Positions 1 to 12,049 of a stretch of DNA of 64,000 bases are shown one piece after another; position 1 is the first letter of the stretch; the number at the start of each line of letters is the position of its first letter. Made by a program: the position numbers and the translations under genes. The notes below the pieces were generated by a model. The model did no database searches. It saw nothing but the letters and a program-made list of their open reading frames with translations, and had not been told where the DNA came from. The stretch is from the NCBI GenBank assembly GCA_030549495.1, contig JAUIRK010000885.1:682001-746000 (forward strand), given 5' to 3'. This stretch comes from Nectonema munidae. Its lineage: Eukaryota > Nematomorpha > Nectonematoida > Nectonematidae.

Positions 1-361
1 AGTAAATGCCAATATCTCTAAAAATCTTGAGCAAAAATGAAAGTCTAAACTTTGGCTGACCTAAATAAACAAAGAAAAAGCAAAAATTATGTCGGGGAAA
101 AAATTCTCAAAAAAAATACATGCATATTGGTATAAATATATATAAATTTAAAAAATGAAATTTGCATACTTTTTTCAAATAGCAGGAGTATCCTCACTTT
201 TAATAAACTCAACAGCTCGATTTTACTTTTATAATTCTCGAATAAAAAATCACTAAATGAAAATGTTACATCATAACATTTATAGAAAAAGGCTTATTTA
301 AGTTGTATCTAATAGAGGAATAATGTTGCATGTAATAGACGAATATAAAATGTTAAAAGTG

Positions 362-450
362 GTGGTGTGGTATTTTCATCGATAAGGCACTAAGTACTGC
401 TGACATCGAGCTATGAACTTTTGACAGAGTCTGGATTCGAAACCTCTTCG
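362..450 (-). repeat. degenerate tRNA-derived SINE, minus orientation
   Basis: The block shares ordered words with the better SINE copies at 31.3 and 34.8 kb: tattttcat-gat-aggcact at the left, then a variant of the atgaac stretch and a gattcgaaacc B-box-like word. It is heavily diverged and its edges are approximate. Confidence 0.4.
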
Positions 451-471
451 AAAAAAACTTGATCTTTCAGA

Positions 472-1020
472 ATTTTTTTTAAAATAATTGGGGTTAGTAA
501 ATGTGATAAATGAAGTGAAATGATGACAGATTAAAATCCCATAATAAATTTTAAAAACAAAATAATAATAAATTATATGAATAATAAAAAAATAAGTAAA
601 TATATACAATAAATTGAAGTTATCCATAATATTGATGTAGACTGCTATCCAGCCAAGTCATTTTTAATAAGTAAATATATATAAGATTGAATTGAGATAA
701 ATATAATATTAACCCATTTATACTAAGCTGTAAAAATATACTTTTCTACTTTAAGTAAATTTGTGAAAAATATTGAATTTTTAGGGTAAAAATAGAATAT
801 ATATTAATTTTATATTTTTAAAATGCTATAATTTTTTATCAGAATTAGTTTTTGCTGGAAAATTTAACAAAAAAAGAACTTGAAACCAATTTCCAACTTG
901 ATTTGCATAATTATAAATAATTAAAAGTATTTAATTAAATGGAATTTCAACATCTTGTTAAATAAAAAGATTTATGAAAAAAATCAAAATAAAATTTGAA
1001 ATTCTACTAACTTAATAAGT
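472..1020. other. AT-rich intergenic stretch
   Basis: No coding, RNA or repeat signal is recognised here. The sequence is dominated by A/T runs. Confidence 0.5.
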
Positions 1021-1021
1021 A

Positions 1022-1215
1022 GGAAGGCATGACAGCTTAGCTTAAGATGAGAAACTCGCTACAGAGAGCTTTAGGTTTGATTTCTCATTAAACAAAATTC
1101 ATATTAGTTTGACATAAGGGAAAATTCAGAGCTTCGCAAATGAAAAAAATTCATGTTCAGATTCCACCAGCTACATTGAAAAATTGCTATAAAAACAATT
1201 TAATTAAAGTGTACG
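1022..1215 (+). repeat. tRNA-derived SINE copy
   Basis: This copy aligns by eye with 31279-31450. Both have a ggcatg...agct / ggttg head resembling a pol III A box, a B-box-like ggtttgatttctc about 45 bases later, then gtttgacataag and a tail ending near attgaaaaattgct. The relation to tRNA is inferred from the A/B box arrangement; no intact tRNA fold was shown. Confidence 0.55.
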
Positions 1216-1230
1216 GCTAAAATTTTTAAA

Positions 1231-2029
1231 ACTAAAAAAATAAATTAACCTTTACCTCTGAAATGAAGTTAACATAACAAAAAAATAATAAATTAATAAA
1301 CTTTGAGAAGGAATTTTAAAAATAATTAAATATTTTAATTAATAGAAAACTTATATTTTTTTTATGAAAAACAGTGAAAAGAGAAAATACATATTATTTT
1401 TTTTATGTATAAAAGACGTATACATACGTCATATTGTATGTTATTATAAACAGTTGAGGACAAGGCATCGCGTTATTATGGAAGAAAAGGCCCTGCAATA
1501 AAAAAGATGCAAAATATTATACACACTATTTTTTATTTTTAAAAAATTACACTAAATCCTTGAAAACTACCAATTTAAACAAGTCATTCAAAGAATAAAT
1601 GTACAGCACTTTTTGGGTAGGTGTAAAATAAGCTGCAAAAAAAGCTGCAAAAGTAAAGCCTGATTTCGAATAAACGAAAAGAGATAACAGAGTGAAAATT
1701 TACTTACATATAAAACTCGAGTCTCTAATTCAGAAAAAAATCAAATCAAGTTATATATATTAAAAAAACATTATATTTTAGTGATAATAAGTCAAAATTT
1801 ATGGATTTGTCTTCCATTTCTGTTACCTCGATGGTGGCAATAATGTCTATGCGAATTAATTTATGTAAAAAAATATATTTTCATTTTAAAAAAATTAATT
1901 TTCAAAAATATTTAGTTAAATTTTTAATTTCTTTAATCTTTTTATTCTCTTTTGTTTTTAAAGATGATCATTATTCAAAATATCAAATAAAAAATATATT
2001 TATTATATTATTTTTATATTATTATTATT
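1231..2029. other. AT-rich intergenic stretch
   Basis: Nothing recognisable. A 76-codon ORF at 1801-2031 is lysine/phenylalanine-rich low-complexity translation and is not treated as a gene. Confidence 0.5.
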
Positions 2030-2037
2030 GATTTGAG
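2030..2037. repeat. target-site duplication, left
   Basis: GATTTGAG, identical to 3231-3238, flanks the hAT element. Confidence 0.9.
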
Positions 2038-3230
2038 CAGTGGCGTAGGAAAGCTAAAAAAACTGGGGGGTATAATAAAATTATATTGAAGTTTTTTAAG
2101 CAAAATTTTTTTGTACAATAGTAAGTCTTTAAATTTAAGAAATTTATTATATTTAAAATGAAAAAGAGGAAAAACTACATTTTATATAATAAAAAAAACA
2201 ATTGCACAAATAGACATAAAAATATACTAAAAACCAAAAGTATCACGCTTTTTTTCATTTGATTTAGCAAACTGATCAGCAAGTAATTCAATAGATACTT
2301 CATCAAGAAGCCCTTGGTGTATGTTACAAACAGCAACAGAGTTAAGTCTTGTTTGACTCATAGTGTTTCTAAGCCCGTTTTTAATCTTCTGAGAGCACTA
2401 AAGCTGCATTCACATTGGCTCGAAGAAACAGGGCATACGAGCAAAAGTTTGATCAACATAAAAACTTGAGGAAAGAGCATACGAACTTCTTCATTCATGT
2501 TTAGATAATTTTTTCTTGCCTCTTCAAGATTATTTGAGTTTGTCTTTCGTTTAAACATTGAAAGCTCTATTTTTAAAGTTTCCAAATGTATTTCTGGATA
2601 TTGACATAAAACTTCATAATTTGATATTTTTCCTGAATTTAAAGTGTTCTCAAGAATTTTGTATATAAAAAGATCAGGCTTGCAAGTATCATACATTTCT
2701 TTCATTTTCAAAATTATTGAATCTAAAAAGCTGAAATATTGTTGCTTATAATAGTCTTTAATATCCTTCGAATCTTCACTTAATAAATCAATTTCCTTCT
2801 TTCTTTTCCGTCTGACATTTAACGGTTCTAACTGAAATTTTCTAATTTCTTTGGCTGAATTTTCGTATATGATGTCAAACTCATTATCGAATTTACATGA
2901 AGAAATTTGGTCAATTATAATTTTAACATCTTGAAGAGTATCTGTGAAAAAAAATATATTAGCATAGACACACATCTAAGCATATCACATGATTTAAACT
3001 TTCACAAACAGATATAGTTATATATTAGTGTGCAGGTTAGTCTTTGACTCTTTGAATCAGGTGTCAAGTATACGGTAAAAAATATTCACTGACATTACAT
3101 ATGATTTTAAGTTTTTAATTACTATATATAAAATTACCTACACTAAACCTGGGGGGGGGGGATAATTTGCATTATTTTCCAAGGTGGAGGATATACATCC
3201 CCTCCTATCCCCATGGTTCCTACGCCCTTG
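2038..3230 (-). mobile_element. non-autonomous hAT element
   Basis: The 1193-bp element has imperfect terminal inverted repeats: CAGTGGCGTAGGAA on the left and the complement of CAAGGGCGTAGGAA on the right. Perfect 8-bp duplications (GATTTGAG) flank it, the hallmark length for hAT transposition. It keeps only the 3' coding part of its transposase on the minus strand, so it is an internally deleted copy. The perfect duplication suggests a fairly recent insertion. Confidence 0.9.
2227..2942 (-). pseudogene. hAT transposase C-terminal exon (ZMYM1-like), frameshifted
   Basis: The exon encodes the C-terminal end of a hAT transposase of the kind also annotated as zinc finger MYM-type 1-like. It includes the dimerisation segment (VSSSQCECSFSALRRLKT, then RNTMSQTRLN) needed for transposase oligomers. 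A splice-acceptor-like tract (ttttttttcacag, read on the minus strand) lies just upstream of 2942, so this is probably the last exon. The frame breaks once, between LRRLKT and LRNTMSQ near 2365-2375. The second frame then runs to a TAG at 2227-2229. The N-terminal BED finger and the first catalytic residues are absent. It sits wholly inside the 2038-3230 element, so it is a transposon remnant and not a domesticated gene. Confidence 0.8.
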
Positions 3231-3238
3231 GATTTGAG
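3231..3238. repeat. target-site duplication, right
   Basis: GATTTGAG, pair of 2030-2037. Confidence 0.9.
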
Positions 3239-6225
3239 AATAGATAAAGCTCGTCAAAGATAAGCGTTAACGATAAATGCTCACGTACAGCCACTAGATG
3301 CAAATTCAAACCTCAAAGTTTGAACACAAAAGTGGAACTGAGACTTAAATAGAAGAAAGAGGTCTTTTACACTGTGTACGCTTAGTTATGATAATCAAAT
3401 ACAAGAGTACATAAAATTTCTAGTTTTAACTAACACCTTGTACGCAGAATTAAGTATATATTTATTTTGATATAATTTAATTCACTTAATATACTGAGCA
3501 CTTCTTTTGTCATCACTTTCTTAAATATGCTGAGCACTTCTTTTCATTTGGATCTTTCTAACTACAAATATACCGTGATTTTAATAAACAATTTATTGCA
3601 GATCTGATTGTGATATTTTTTAAAAATTACTATCCTGTCAAAAAATTTATTAAATCAAGAAATTTCGAAATTAAAAACAATAATAAATTTTAAATGCATA
3701 ATTTTTCAATAAATATAGTATTTATTTACTTAATACACCATTTTATGATGAATAATCTGTCAGTAAATTAATTTTCACATGTAACCTAACTGACAAATTT
3801 ACTTTCACCGGAGAAGCTATCTGAATAATTTCATATTTTCTAAAACACTTAATTTTACATAACTACACCAACATCAATGAATTTTTAAGGGAGTTTACCC
3901 TTACCTTTAATGTTTATAATATTTTAATATCTACCAAAAAGTCGAGTCTTTGGGATCCAAAAAATCCTTTAAGTTATCCGAAGTTCGAGTTAAACGAATG
4001 ATCAGTATCATATATTTTCTTGAATGAATAGCGGTTCTGTGATACTTCCAGGTACAAATTTAAGGGAGCAAAACCTCAAAAAATCATTTTATTTTATAAA
4101 AAAAATAACGAGAGTATATATACAAAATTACGATAATTTACGTTGAAAAGGGCATAAAATTTTGTGCTTACACGCTTAAAGATAATAATAAAATATGGTA
4201 CAATAATTTAAAGCAAATCATAGGGCTGCAAATATCTCAGCGCTGAAAATGCCTTACAACGAAATGAATGAAAGCATGTGTAATTCACACTTTTATTGAT
4301 TTTTCATAAAAACTTTGTATTCAAAGCCTCTGAAATATATTGCAACATGATGAACTGCAATTCACAGATAGCATTGAAATTTTTATCCCGAATAATTTAA
4401 GTTATAAATTGATATCAGAAAAAGCATGAATTACTTCGATTTAACCGAAAATTCCACCTATCTGATTTTGAGTTAAACGAAAATTTAGCATGTGTAGATA
4501 TGACTGAGACAGGTACAGCGACTCGAGTTATCGAGAGCTTACTACTAGATGTTTATCTATAAACTATTATGCTAGGATAAATTTAAAATGATATCTAAAT
4601 ATAAAAACTTTCATTTTATTAAATTGTCAATTTTTATAAATATTATAATATAGATACATTATAATAAATTTTTTTCCTAAGAGAAATCCTCTTTTTACGA
4701 AATTCGAATAAATTTTGATAAAATTTCAAAAACCAGCCAGATAAATTAGTACTAAGAAAATTTTCCCAAAGTTATTAAAAATCAATGACTTTAAAATTTC
4801 CTAAATATCTGCCAACGTGAAAAATTATTTTTTTTTTAAGATTTTCTTGACAAAAATATTGCCACCTTTGGATATATACTTCGAAGAATATTTTTTTTAT
4901 TTTCCCCATCATTTGTTGGAAAAAATATTCTTTTAAAGATTTTCATTTAAATTTGTGCAGGAAAATTAATTTTTTTAACCTTTTACCTTTCGAAGTTATC
5001 ATTTCTCAACTTAATAAAAAGAATCAAGTTTTTTATGTTGACTTTTTCACGAAAATGATTTCTGTTAAGGTACCAAATTTTAAAACTTTAACACAAAATT
5101 TGATTTTCAGAAGAATTTTTGAAACTGGATTTCCAATTTTTCAAAAATAATAATAAGTCCACTTTTCCGTATAAAGCCATTACCAAATTTATGTAAAAAT
5201 GAGTTTTGAACAATTTTTAATACACTTTCAAAAGAATTTTCCTTTTCAAACGATGCCTATCGTTAAGACAGTTTACTTCATTGATGTATAAAATGTTTTT
5301 AGAATACAAAAATAATTATTCTGTAAAATTTAGTTAATATCTGTTGCGGGTATTATTAAAAAACCTTACAATTAAAAATGCGAGCTGATCATTATTGCCT
5401 AAACTTAATTCAAGGGTTTTCAAATAAATTTTGTTAATCATGTTGTATATGATTGGATACTTTGGTCGACACTTTAAAATTTCTTCATAAGTGCAGAATC
5501 TTTCATTAGGGCGGGAGACACTGTACTATTTTTTGAACAACTGGTTAAGTTTAACAATTTTTAAGATAAAATACAAACTTTCTAATAAAGTTTTCTAATT
5601 AAAAACATGCTTCATCTTAAATAAAAATGGCTTTCCTAATAGATTTATTGAAAATAATGAAAATTTTTAAATAAAAACGAATAATAGTACACTAAATAAT
5701 TGTGTAAGAGAAAACAAAAAATAAAAATTAAAGAGTTTTCAGAACTACGAAGACTTTTACAGAGTTCTTATTTGACTAAACACAATTCATCCTGATAAAT
5801 AAAAATCTGAAAAAAAATTAAAGCGATTCATGAAATTGATGAAAAAATTAATCATAAGTTCCATACCTAAATACTTTTTAGCTTTCTACATTCATCGATT
5901 TCTTGTTACTTGCAATATTAAAAACTTTTATTATCTTACCGGAATAAATGAATACAGGAATATTGAATTAGAAAAAAATTTAAAAAGTGAAATCAGATAA
6001 TTTTCTATATTTCTTATCATTTTTCATAAAATTTTGAATACACTGAAATAAGAAAAAGACATTATATAAAACTGTTTTTAGATAAAATACTTTCAGAATA
6101 ATTATTGATCATTAATTTTGTTAAAAGTTAAGTAAGGTAACAAATACGAATATGGTAAAAAAGTTGTTTTAAGAGTTGATTTTGAAATTACTTGACCTTG
6201 ATTTATTATAAAATCTTAAAAAAAT
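3239..6225. other. AT-rich non-coding stretch with possible Tigger terminal relics
   Basis: No gene is recognised. Around 3970-4000 and 4500-4540 the words tccgaagttcgagttaaac and actcgagttatcgag resemble the subterminal sequence of the Tigger end at 21976, so a very old pogo/Tigger MITE may lie between them. A short duplicated word (ctgagcacttctttt) occurs near 3495 and 3530. Confidence 0.35.
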
Positions 6226-6229
6226 ATTT

Positions 6230-7990
6230 AATATGAACTTATAATAAAGAATTAAGGAAAAAAGTTAAATTTCTTAGAGATAAAGCAGAGATCAGCCTTG
6301 AAAATGTTTACAGAAAAGCAAAGACCTTCAAAAAAAGTTGAATGAACTTATGAAAAAAAAAAATAAAAAATTTAAGTTCCTTACACAGAAAGCAAAAGTC
6401 AATCTTAAAATTTTTTTAACGTAATTATAGGGAAATATAAGCAAAAAGTAAAGTTTGTTACAGAGAGAGCAAAGATCAACCTTTAAAAATTGAACTTATA
6501 AAAAGAATTAAAGAAAACAATTTAATTTCTTACAGATAAAGCAAAGATCCGCCTTGAAAAAGTTTAATATAATAGGGGATGATAAAAAAGTTTACAGAAA
6601 ATTAAAGATTGACCTTCAAAAAAAGTTGAATGAACTTATGAAAAAAAAAAGTAAAAAATTTAAGTTCCTTACACAGAAAGCAAATGTCAACCTTAAAAAA
6701 TAAATTAAGTAAAAATATTAATCTTTCAGAAAAAGCAAAGATCAGCCTTGAAAAAAGTTTAATATAATAGGGGATGAACTTATAAAAAAGTTTACAGAAA
6801 AGCAAACATTGACCTTCCAAAAAAGTTGAATGAACTTATGAAAATAAATAAATAAAAAATTTAAGTTCGTAAAGCAAAAGTCAGCCTTAAAAAATTTTTA
6901 ACGTAATTATAAGGAAATATAAGTAAAAAGTAAATTTTGTTACAGAGAGAGCAAAGATCAACCTTTAAAAATGTTTAATATGAACTTATAAAAAAGAATT
7001 AAAGAAAAAATTTTAATTTCTCACAGATAAAGCAAAGATCCGCCTTAAAAAAGTTTAATATAATAGGGGATGATAAAAAAGTTTACAGAAAATTAAAGAT
7101 TGACCTTCAAAAAAAGTTGAATGAACTTATGAAAAAAAATAAGTAAAAAATTTAAGTTCCTTACACAGAAAGCAAATGTCAACCTTAAAAAATAAATTAA
7201 GCAAAAATATTAATCTTACAGAAAAAGCAAAGATCAGCCTTGAAAAAAGTTTAATATAATAGGGGATGAACTTATAAAAAAGTTTACAGAAAAGCAAACA
7301 TTGACCTTCCAAAAAAGTTGAATGAACTTATGAAAATAAATAAATAAAAATTTAAGTTCGTAAAGCAAAAGTCAGCCTTAAAAAATTTTTAACGTAATTA
7401 TAAGGAAATATAAGTAAAAAGTAAATTTTGTTACAGAGAGAGCAAAGATCAACCTTTAAAAATGTTTAATATGAACTTATAAAAAAGAATTAAAGAAAAA
7501 ATTTTAATTTCTTACAGATAAAGCAAAGATCCGCCTTAAAAAAGTTTAATATAATAGGGGATGATAAAAAAGTTTACAGAAAATTAAAGATTGACCTTCA
7601 AAAAAAGTTGAATGAACTTATGAAAAAAAATAAGCAAAAAATTTAAGTTCCTGACACAGAAAGCAAAGGTCAACCTTAAAAATTTTTAACGTAATTATAG
7701 GAAAAATCAGTAAAAAGTAAAGTTTGTTACAGCGAGAGCAAAGATCAACCTTAAAAATATTTAATATGAACTTATAATAAAGAATTAAGGAAACAAGTTA
7801 AATTTCTTACAGATAAAGCAAAGATCCGCCTTGAAAAAGTTAAATATAATAGAGGATGAACTTATAAAATAAATTAAGTAAAAATATTAAGGCCAACCTT
7901 CAAAAAAAATATTATAATAAGCGAAGAACTTATAAAAACAATTATAAATAAGTTAAGTTTCTTACAGAAAAAACAAAGTTCAAACTATAA
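6230..7990. repeat. higher-order tandem satellite, 491-bp unit
   Basis: Monomers of about 55-80 bp, each marked by gcaaagatc-rgcctt, are organised into a larger unit. The marker gcaaagatccgcc recurs at 6541, 7032 and 7523, exactly 491 bp apart, with about seven monomers per unit. The two 61-72 codon ORFs inside (minus, ends 6820 and 7312) are the same repeat read twice and are not genes. The array edges are more diverged than its centre. Confidence 0.85.
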
Positions 7991-8946
7991 AAAAAATTTG
8001 AAATAGAAAACAAGAAAGAAAATGGTTGTAATTATATTTTAGAAGGAGAAAATAAAAGAATTCGCCATTTTTAAAAATCCAAAAAAATGGCCGTCGAATT
8101 TGCAGCTTATTTTACCCTTAAAATGGTTCCGAAAAATTTTGGAAAAGTTTGAGAGGCTATCATACAAATTCTAGGGAACAGATTTAATTGTAACTTTGAA
8201 TATATATATTGTATATTATATTTAGTTTATATGCAAAATTTAAATTAAATTGTCAAATTATTTACAAAGTTATTTAATTTTATATTTGAAGCTATTTTTG
8301 CAGCTTATTTTACATAGACCGGCACTTTTTAAATAACCGGTAAAAAAATTTGAATACATAAAAAAATAGAGCAGAAGAAAGTTTAAGAAAAACAAAAAAA
8401 ATTTCATACAAAGATAAATATTTATGAATTTTATTTAAACATGATTTTTTATGGATAAATTACCTTGTATATATGATACAACTTAAAATTTTTTTGTATC
8501 AGTGTGTTTTTTTTTTGTTATTTTTAGTGCTGCCAATTGCTACCCATTGCTGCCCATATTTTAGCAATACCCGTTAAAATAAGCTTATGATCTTTAATTA
8601 TTCAAAATTTAAACTGTCAGTGATGAAAATGCACAAACCGTATGTAGTAAGATTTGGACACTCATAGATTTTGTACCTTTTTATATTGAAATTACTCTGC
8701 AAAATATTTTTGCTTGTAACATGTAATTCCTGAGGTTGCAATTCCTGCAAACCTCGGGTTGGCCCTCTACACATAGATAACTAAAATCTACATATATATC
8801 AATATTTCATAGAATTGGAAAAATGATCAATATCTATAAATATTTAACTTATTGAAAAATCACTACGTCATTACTTATTAAAAATTTATCTTTTTTTTTA
8901 AAATTAAATCTAGAAATTTAATAAGTAAAAATAAAATCAATCTGTA
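7991..8946. other. AT-rich intergenic stretch
   Basis: No gene or repeat recognised apart from a short tgctgccaattgctaccc / tgctgccc duplication near 8530. Confidence 0.4.
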
Positions 8947-9430
8947 GAAGAAGAAGAAGAAGAAGTTTATTTATTATAGAGTGAAGATAACAAGTTTTAC
9001 ATACACACATAAAAATAATATAGATATGGAATATAACAAAAGATAGAATACGATATGTGACAGAGTATTTCGCAAGGACAAAGGAGATATCCTAACTAAA
9101 TAGACGATATAAAAAAAAGTAAAAGAAAAAAAACGAAATATAAGTTATGAAAATATCATATATAACATAATTTTAATGTACAATGATGATTAGGAAGGAA
9201 AACTAGAAAAGTAAAACAAATGAAAAATTAATTAAAATTATATACATATTTACAAGCAAACCAATTAACTGAACAATAATTTGATAAGTATGTATTAATG
9301 AATAATTTTTTAAAATATAATTTAAAAGAGCTAATTTTCCACACTGAAGAAATTTTGTATATCATAGTTTGTATATATATTTGTTTACTGTAGAAAGGTA
9401 GAATAGCTTTATTAGCATTACGCAAATAAA
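8947..9430 (-). pseudogene. LINE 3' relic (CR1/L2-like)
   Basis: Read on the minus strand, the translation RNANKAILPFYSKQ...SSVWKISSFKLYFKKLF follows the pattern of the C-terminal end of CR1/L2-type reverse-transcriptase proteins. The element then ends in a (ctt)n tract (the gaagaagaagaagaag at 8948-8965 on the plus strand), as LINE 3' ends often do. It is 5'-truncated and broken by stops. Confidence 0.45.
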
Positions 9431-10079
9431 AGTTAGTTCTTCTTTGTAGATTTCATTGAAATCTTCTTCTTCAGCCTGTAGAGATTTTGTCTAATATTCG
9501 TCCTTATCGTTATAGAAAATTGTAGTCTTTTGGGGGTAAACAATCATTATAGCATTTTCTGTGTCATTTTAAGTCATTTTCAACACTTTTGCTTCCAAAA
9601 AATTCTTTGTTCCTCTTAAAAATATTTTATGTATAATAATAATAATTTTATTTTTGAACCAAAAATCATTTTTTTTGTATATTCATAATTGTAAAAAAAG
9701 GGAAAAAATTATTGAATATAATATGGGGAAAAATAACCCTTGACTTTCAACAATATAATAGAGCAGATATTATGAAATATTCAAGGAGAAATAATAGTAA
9801 TATTCAAAAAAATCTTTATAAAGTCTATAACCATATGATGTTGTAAGTATATATGGTATAGAAATAATTTGCATAGAGAGAGTAATATTGAAAGAAGGCA
9901 GTTGATTTGCTTGCTTGTTAAGTATTCAATATCAGTTGAGAAGATGGAAGTGAGTTTAACCGTTAAGTATTAAATAGCTTAAAAAACAAGCAAACAAAAA
10001 GCTAGAGTATAAGACATATGCATATAAATAATTATATTATGACATACATAAATAGTTAAATGATTGTATCATCGACCGA
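9431..10079. other. stretch between two LINE relics
   Basis: No clear coding sequence. It may be diverged LINE 3' untranslated sequence, but I cannot show it. Confidence 0.3.
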
Positions 10080-10410
10080 GTAAACACTCTTCCAGTCTTT
10101 TTAAAAGATTTTCAAATAAATGTTTTCTTTGATTTTAATTGGTAGAGAGTTCCATACTTAGATAGTACTTTTAGAAAAACTATGATTATGAAGGAAAATG
10201 TTGCAAGTTTTCATTTTTATATCATTTTTACATCTTAAATTATAAGATAAAAAATTTACAGTAATAGGAAAGTAGTTTTTATAAGGATTATCATATTTAC
10301 ACTTGTAGATGAAAAAAGCCAATTGAAATTCATTAATTTTTTCAAGGGTAAATATATGATATTTATTCCTAATGAAATTAATATTATGATTAAACCATCA
10401 AATCTGAAAG
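10080..10410 (-). pseudogene. second LINE 3' relic (CR1/L2-like)
   Basis: The minus-strand translation reads KINEFQLAFFIYKCKYDNPYK, then LRCKNDIKMKTCNIF and VWNSLPIKIKENIYLK. This matches the layout of LINE C-termini, which carry a conserved W-N-S/D-L-P word. At least two in-frame stops are present. It is a separate copy from 8947-9430 because both contain the same domain end. Confidence 0.5.
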
Positions 10411-10657
10411 ATTTATCTATTTTCTTATATAATTTATTAAAATTAACTCTTGAGGATTTAAGCTAAGTCATCAACATACATAATAAATCATTATTAAATT
10501 GAAAGATATCATTTATATTGTATATCTAAAAAATGATTAATTTATTAGAAATGTGGATATTTGTTACTAAAACTAATTTATATCACTTCTATCACTAGTT
10601 TATATTTTTCTATTTTGTTATATTTTTTATTCGGTTAGTTTTTACTTTTAAATTAAA

Positions 10658-10969
10658 ATGTCTTCAGCTGTGAATTTATTTTTGTCAAAGCTTCCATGGA
10701 CAGTATCAGGAACTGAAATTTTTAACTATTTTAACAGATTTGGAAGAGTTTTATCTTCTCGTGTTGTATATGATAGAAATACTGGATTTAGCAGAGAATT
10801 TGGCTTCGTAACATTTTCAGATATAGAAGGAGCTAAAAGCGCTTTAGCAATTAAGACACATATAATGGATGGTAAAGAAATTATAGTTAAAATTCAATCA
10901 GACAATAAAGAAATAAAAAATCTAGAAAAAAATCCTGATATTGATATTTCAACTATTTTCCAACCTTAA
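10658..10969 (+). CDS. SLIRP: SLIRP-like mitochondrial RNA-binding protein
   Basis: The 103-residue protein is almost entirely one RNA-recognition motif. RNP2 is LFLSKL at residues 7-12 and RNP1 is REFGFVTF at 46-53, with E in place of the usual G. The layout matches animal SLIRP (about 109 residues): a short N-terminus, K/R-x-PW after RNP2, THIMDGKEI in the last strand, and an acidic/lysine tail. SLIRP works with LRPPRC in mitochondria to stabilise mRNAs. The start is the first ATG after an AT-rich leader, and the frame is uninterrupted. An AATAAA lies about 50 bases after the stop. No intron is visible. A retrocopy is possible, but the frame shows no decay and there is no obvious poly(A) tail. 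Other small single-RRM proteins are the alternative identity. Confidence 0.8.
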   Translation: MSSAVNLFLSKLPWTVSGTEIFNYFNRFGRVLSSRVVYDRNTGFSREFGFVTFSDIEGAKSALAIKTHIMDGKEIIVKIQSDNKEIKNLEKNPDIDISTIFQP

Positions 10970-11017
10970 TTGAAACTTGTCTTTGTTCTTTTTAAATGCT
11001 TCTTTTTGGTTTTTTTA

Positions 11018-11023
11018 AATAAA
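11018..11023 (+). terminator. polyadenylation signal for SLIRP-like gene
   Basis: AATAAA starts 48 bases after the stop codon, the expected placement. Confidence 0.6.
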
Positions 11024-11283
11024 TTTATTTGTTTTAATATTTTTACGGATGATATATATATTAGTGTTCTTCATTTATTCTTTCTTTTTACTAGAAATTT
11101 GAGAAATGAATTTTTGCGGTGTTAGACATTTCGTACCTAGTTTTGGGCGTTTCGTACCCAGTTTTATTAAAATCTTAGGTATGAAATCCTTTGAAACTCA
11201 TTTTTTGCATTTGCAGACTAAAAATATAATGATAGAAATAAAATTCAATTAGAGATTCCTTATTATTCTGACGTATGTTTTAA

Positions 11284-11397
11284 CCCATTTGGGAATGTTC
11301 CTAAAGGAAACCCAGACGAACTCTTGTTTTAAATGGAATTAAATAGAGATTACTGAAGTCATCTGCTTTCTCTTTAAGAAGATTGGTACCAAATGGG
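11284..11397. mobile_element. piggyBac-type MITE with TTAA flanks
   Basis: The 114-bp element begins CCCATTTGGGAA and ends in the near-complement TACCAAATGGG. It is bracketed by TTAA at 11280-11283 and 11398-11401. The TTAA target and CCC terminus are characteristic of piggyBac-superfamily MITEs. It has no coding capacity. Confidence 0.75.
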
Positions 11398-11532
11398 TTA
11401 ATCAAATTCAATAAAATTATTCCACTTTATATTTTTTTTATTTCTTAATTTGTCAATGAAAATTTTGTTAGTAACAAATATATAATTTCTGATGGTGAAT
11501 ATTTGGTTTGATAAATATAAAATAGTTTTGTA

Positions 11533-11610
11533 GCAATAGATATATTACATGATAGCTGGGCACGTATTCAAGCAAGGGGTTATGGAATTCGATCCCCGTC
11601 CTTCCTACAG
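11533..11610 (+). repeat. possible tRNA-like SINE head
   Basis: The word catgatagctgggc is followed about 35 bases later by a good pol III B box (gaattcgatcccc). It resembles the head of the SINE at 1022 but is poorly conserved. A decayed tRNA is the alternative. Confidence 0.3.
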
Positions 11611-12049
11611 AGCCCGCCTTAAACAATAATTTTAAAGAGAAGAGGGAGCTCCAAGGGGCATTTTTAACTTTATTAAATATATACAGTGCTCTGGGAAGAT
11701 CACCCGCGATAAAGGGCTAACACGTCTTAACCCTATTAGTGCCTTCACTAAAAAATTAATTGTAGAAAATTGGTTGAATCATATCTTCAAATTTTGTGAC
11801 TTTTCCTAAAATCGCTAGCTGTATCTTTTGAAACGATTTTCATGGTAGTTGAATGACCCTTTCATGTCCAAAACTGTCGATCAAAAATTAAAATTTTTCA
11901 GCAAAATTTTGCCATTATCTGTACTTAACCTTATAACTTAGGATCTATATTATATAATACCCTGAAAATTTATAATTATGTACAGTTTGGAACGCATAAC
12001 ACTTTATATATTTAATTTTTTCAATAATCATGGCTACTTTTTAGAAAAT

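Noticed and set aside
6602-7312. Two nearly identical 61-72 codon minus-strand ORFs as a small gene family
   Set aside because: They are the 491-bp satellite read twice; composition is Phe/Leu/Lys-rich translation of A/T runs.
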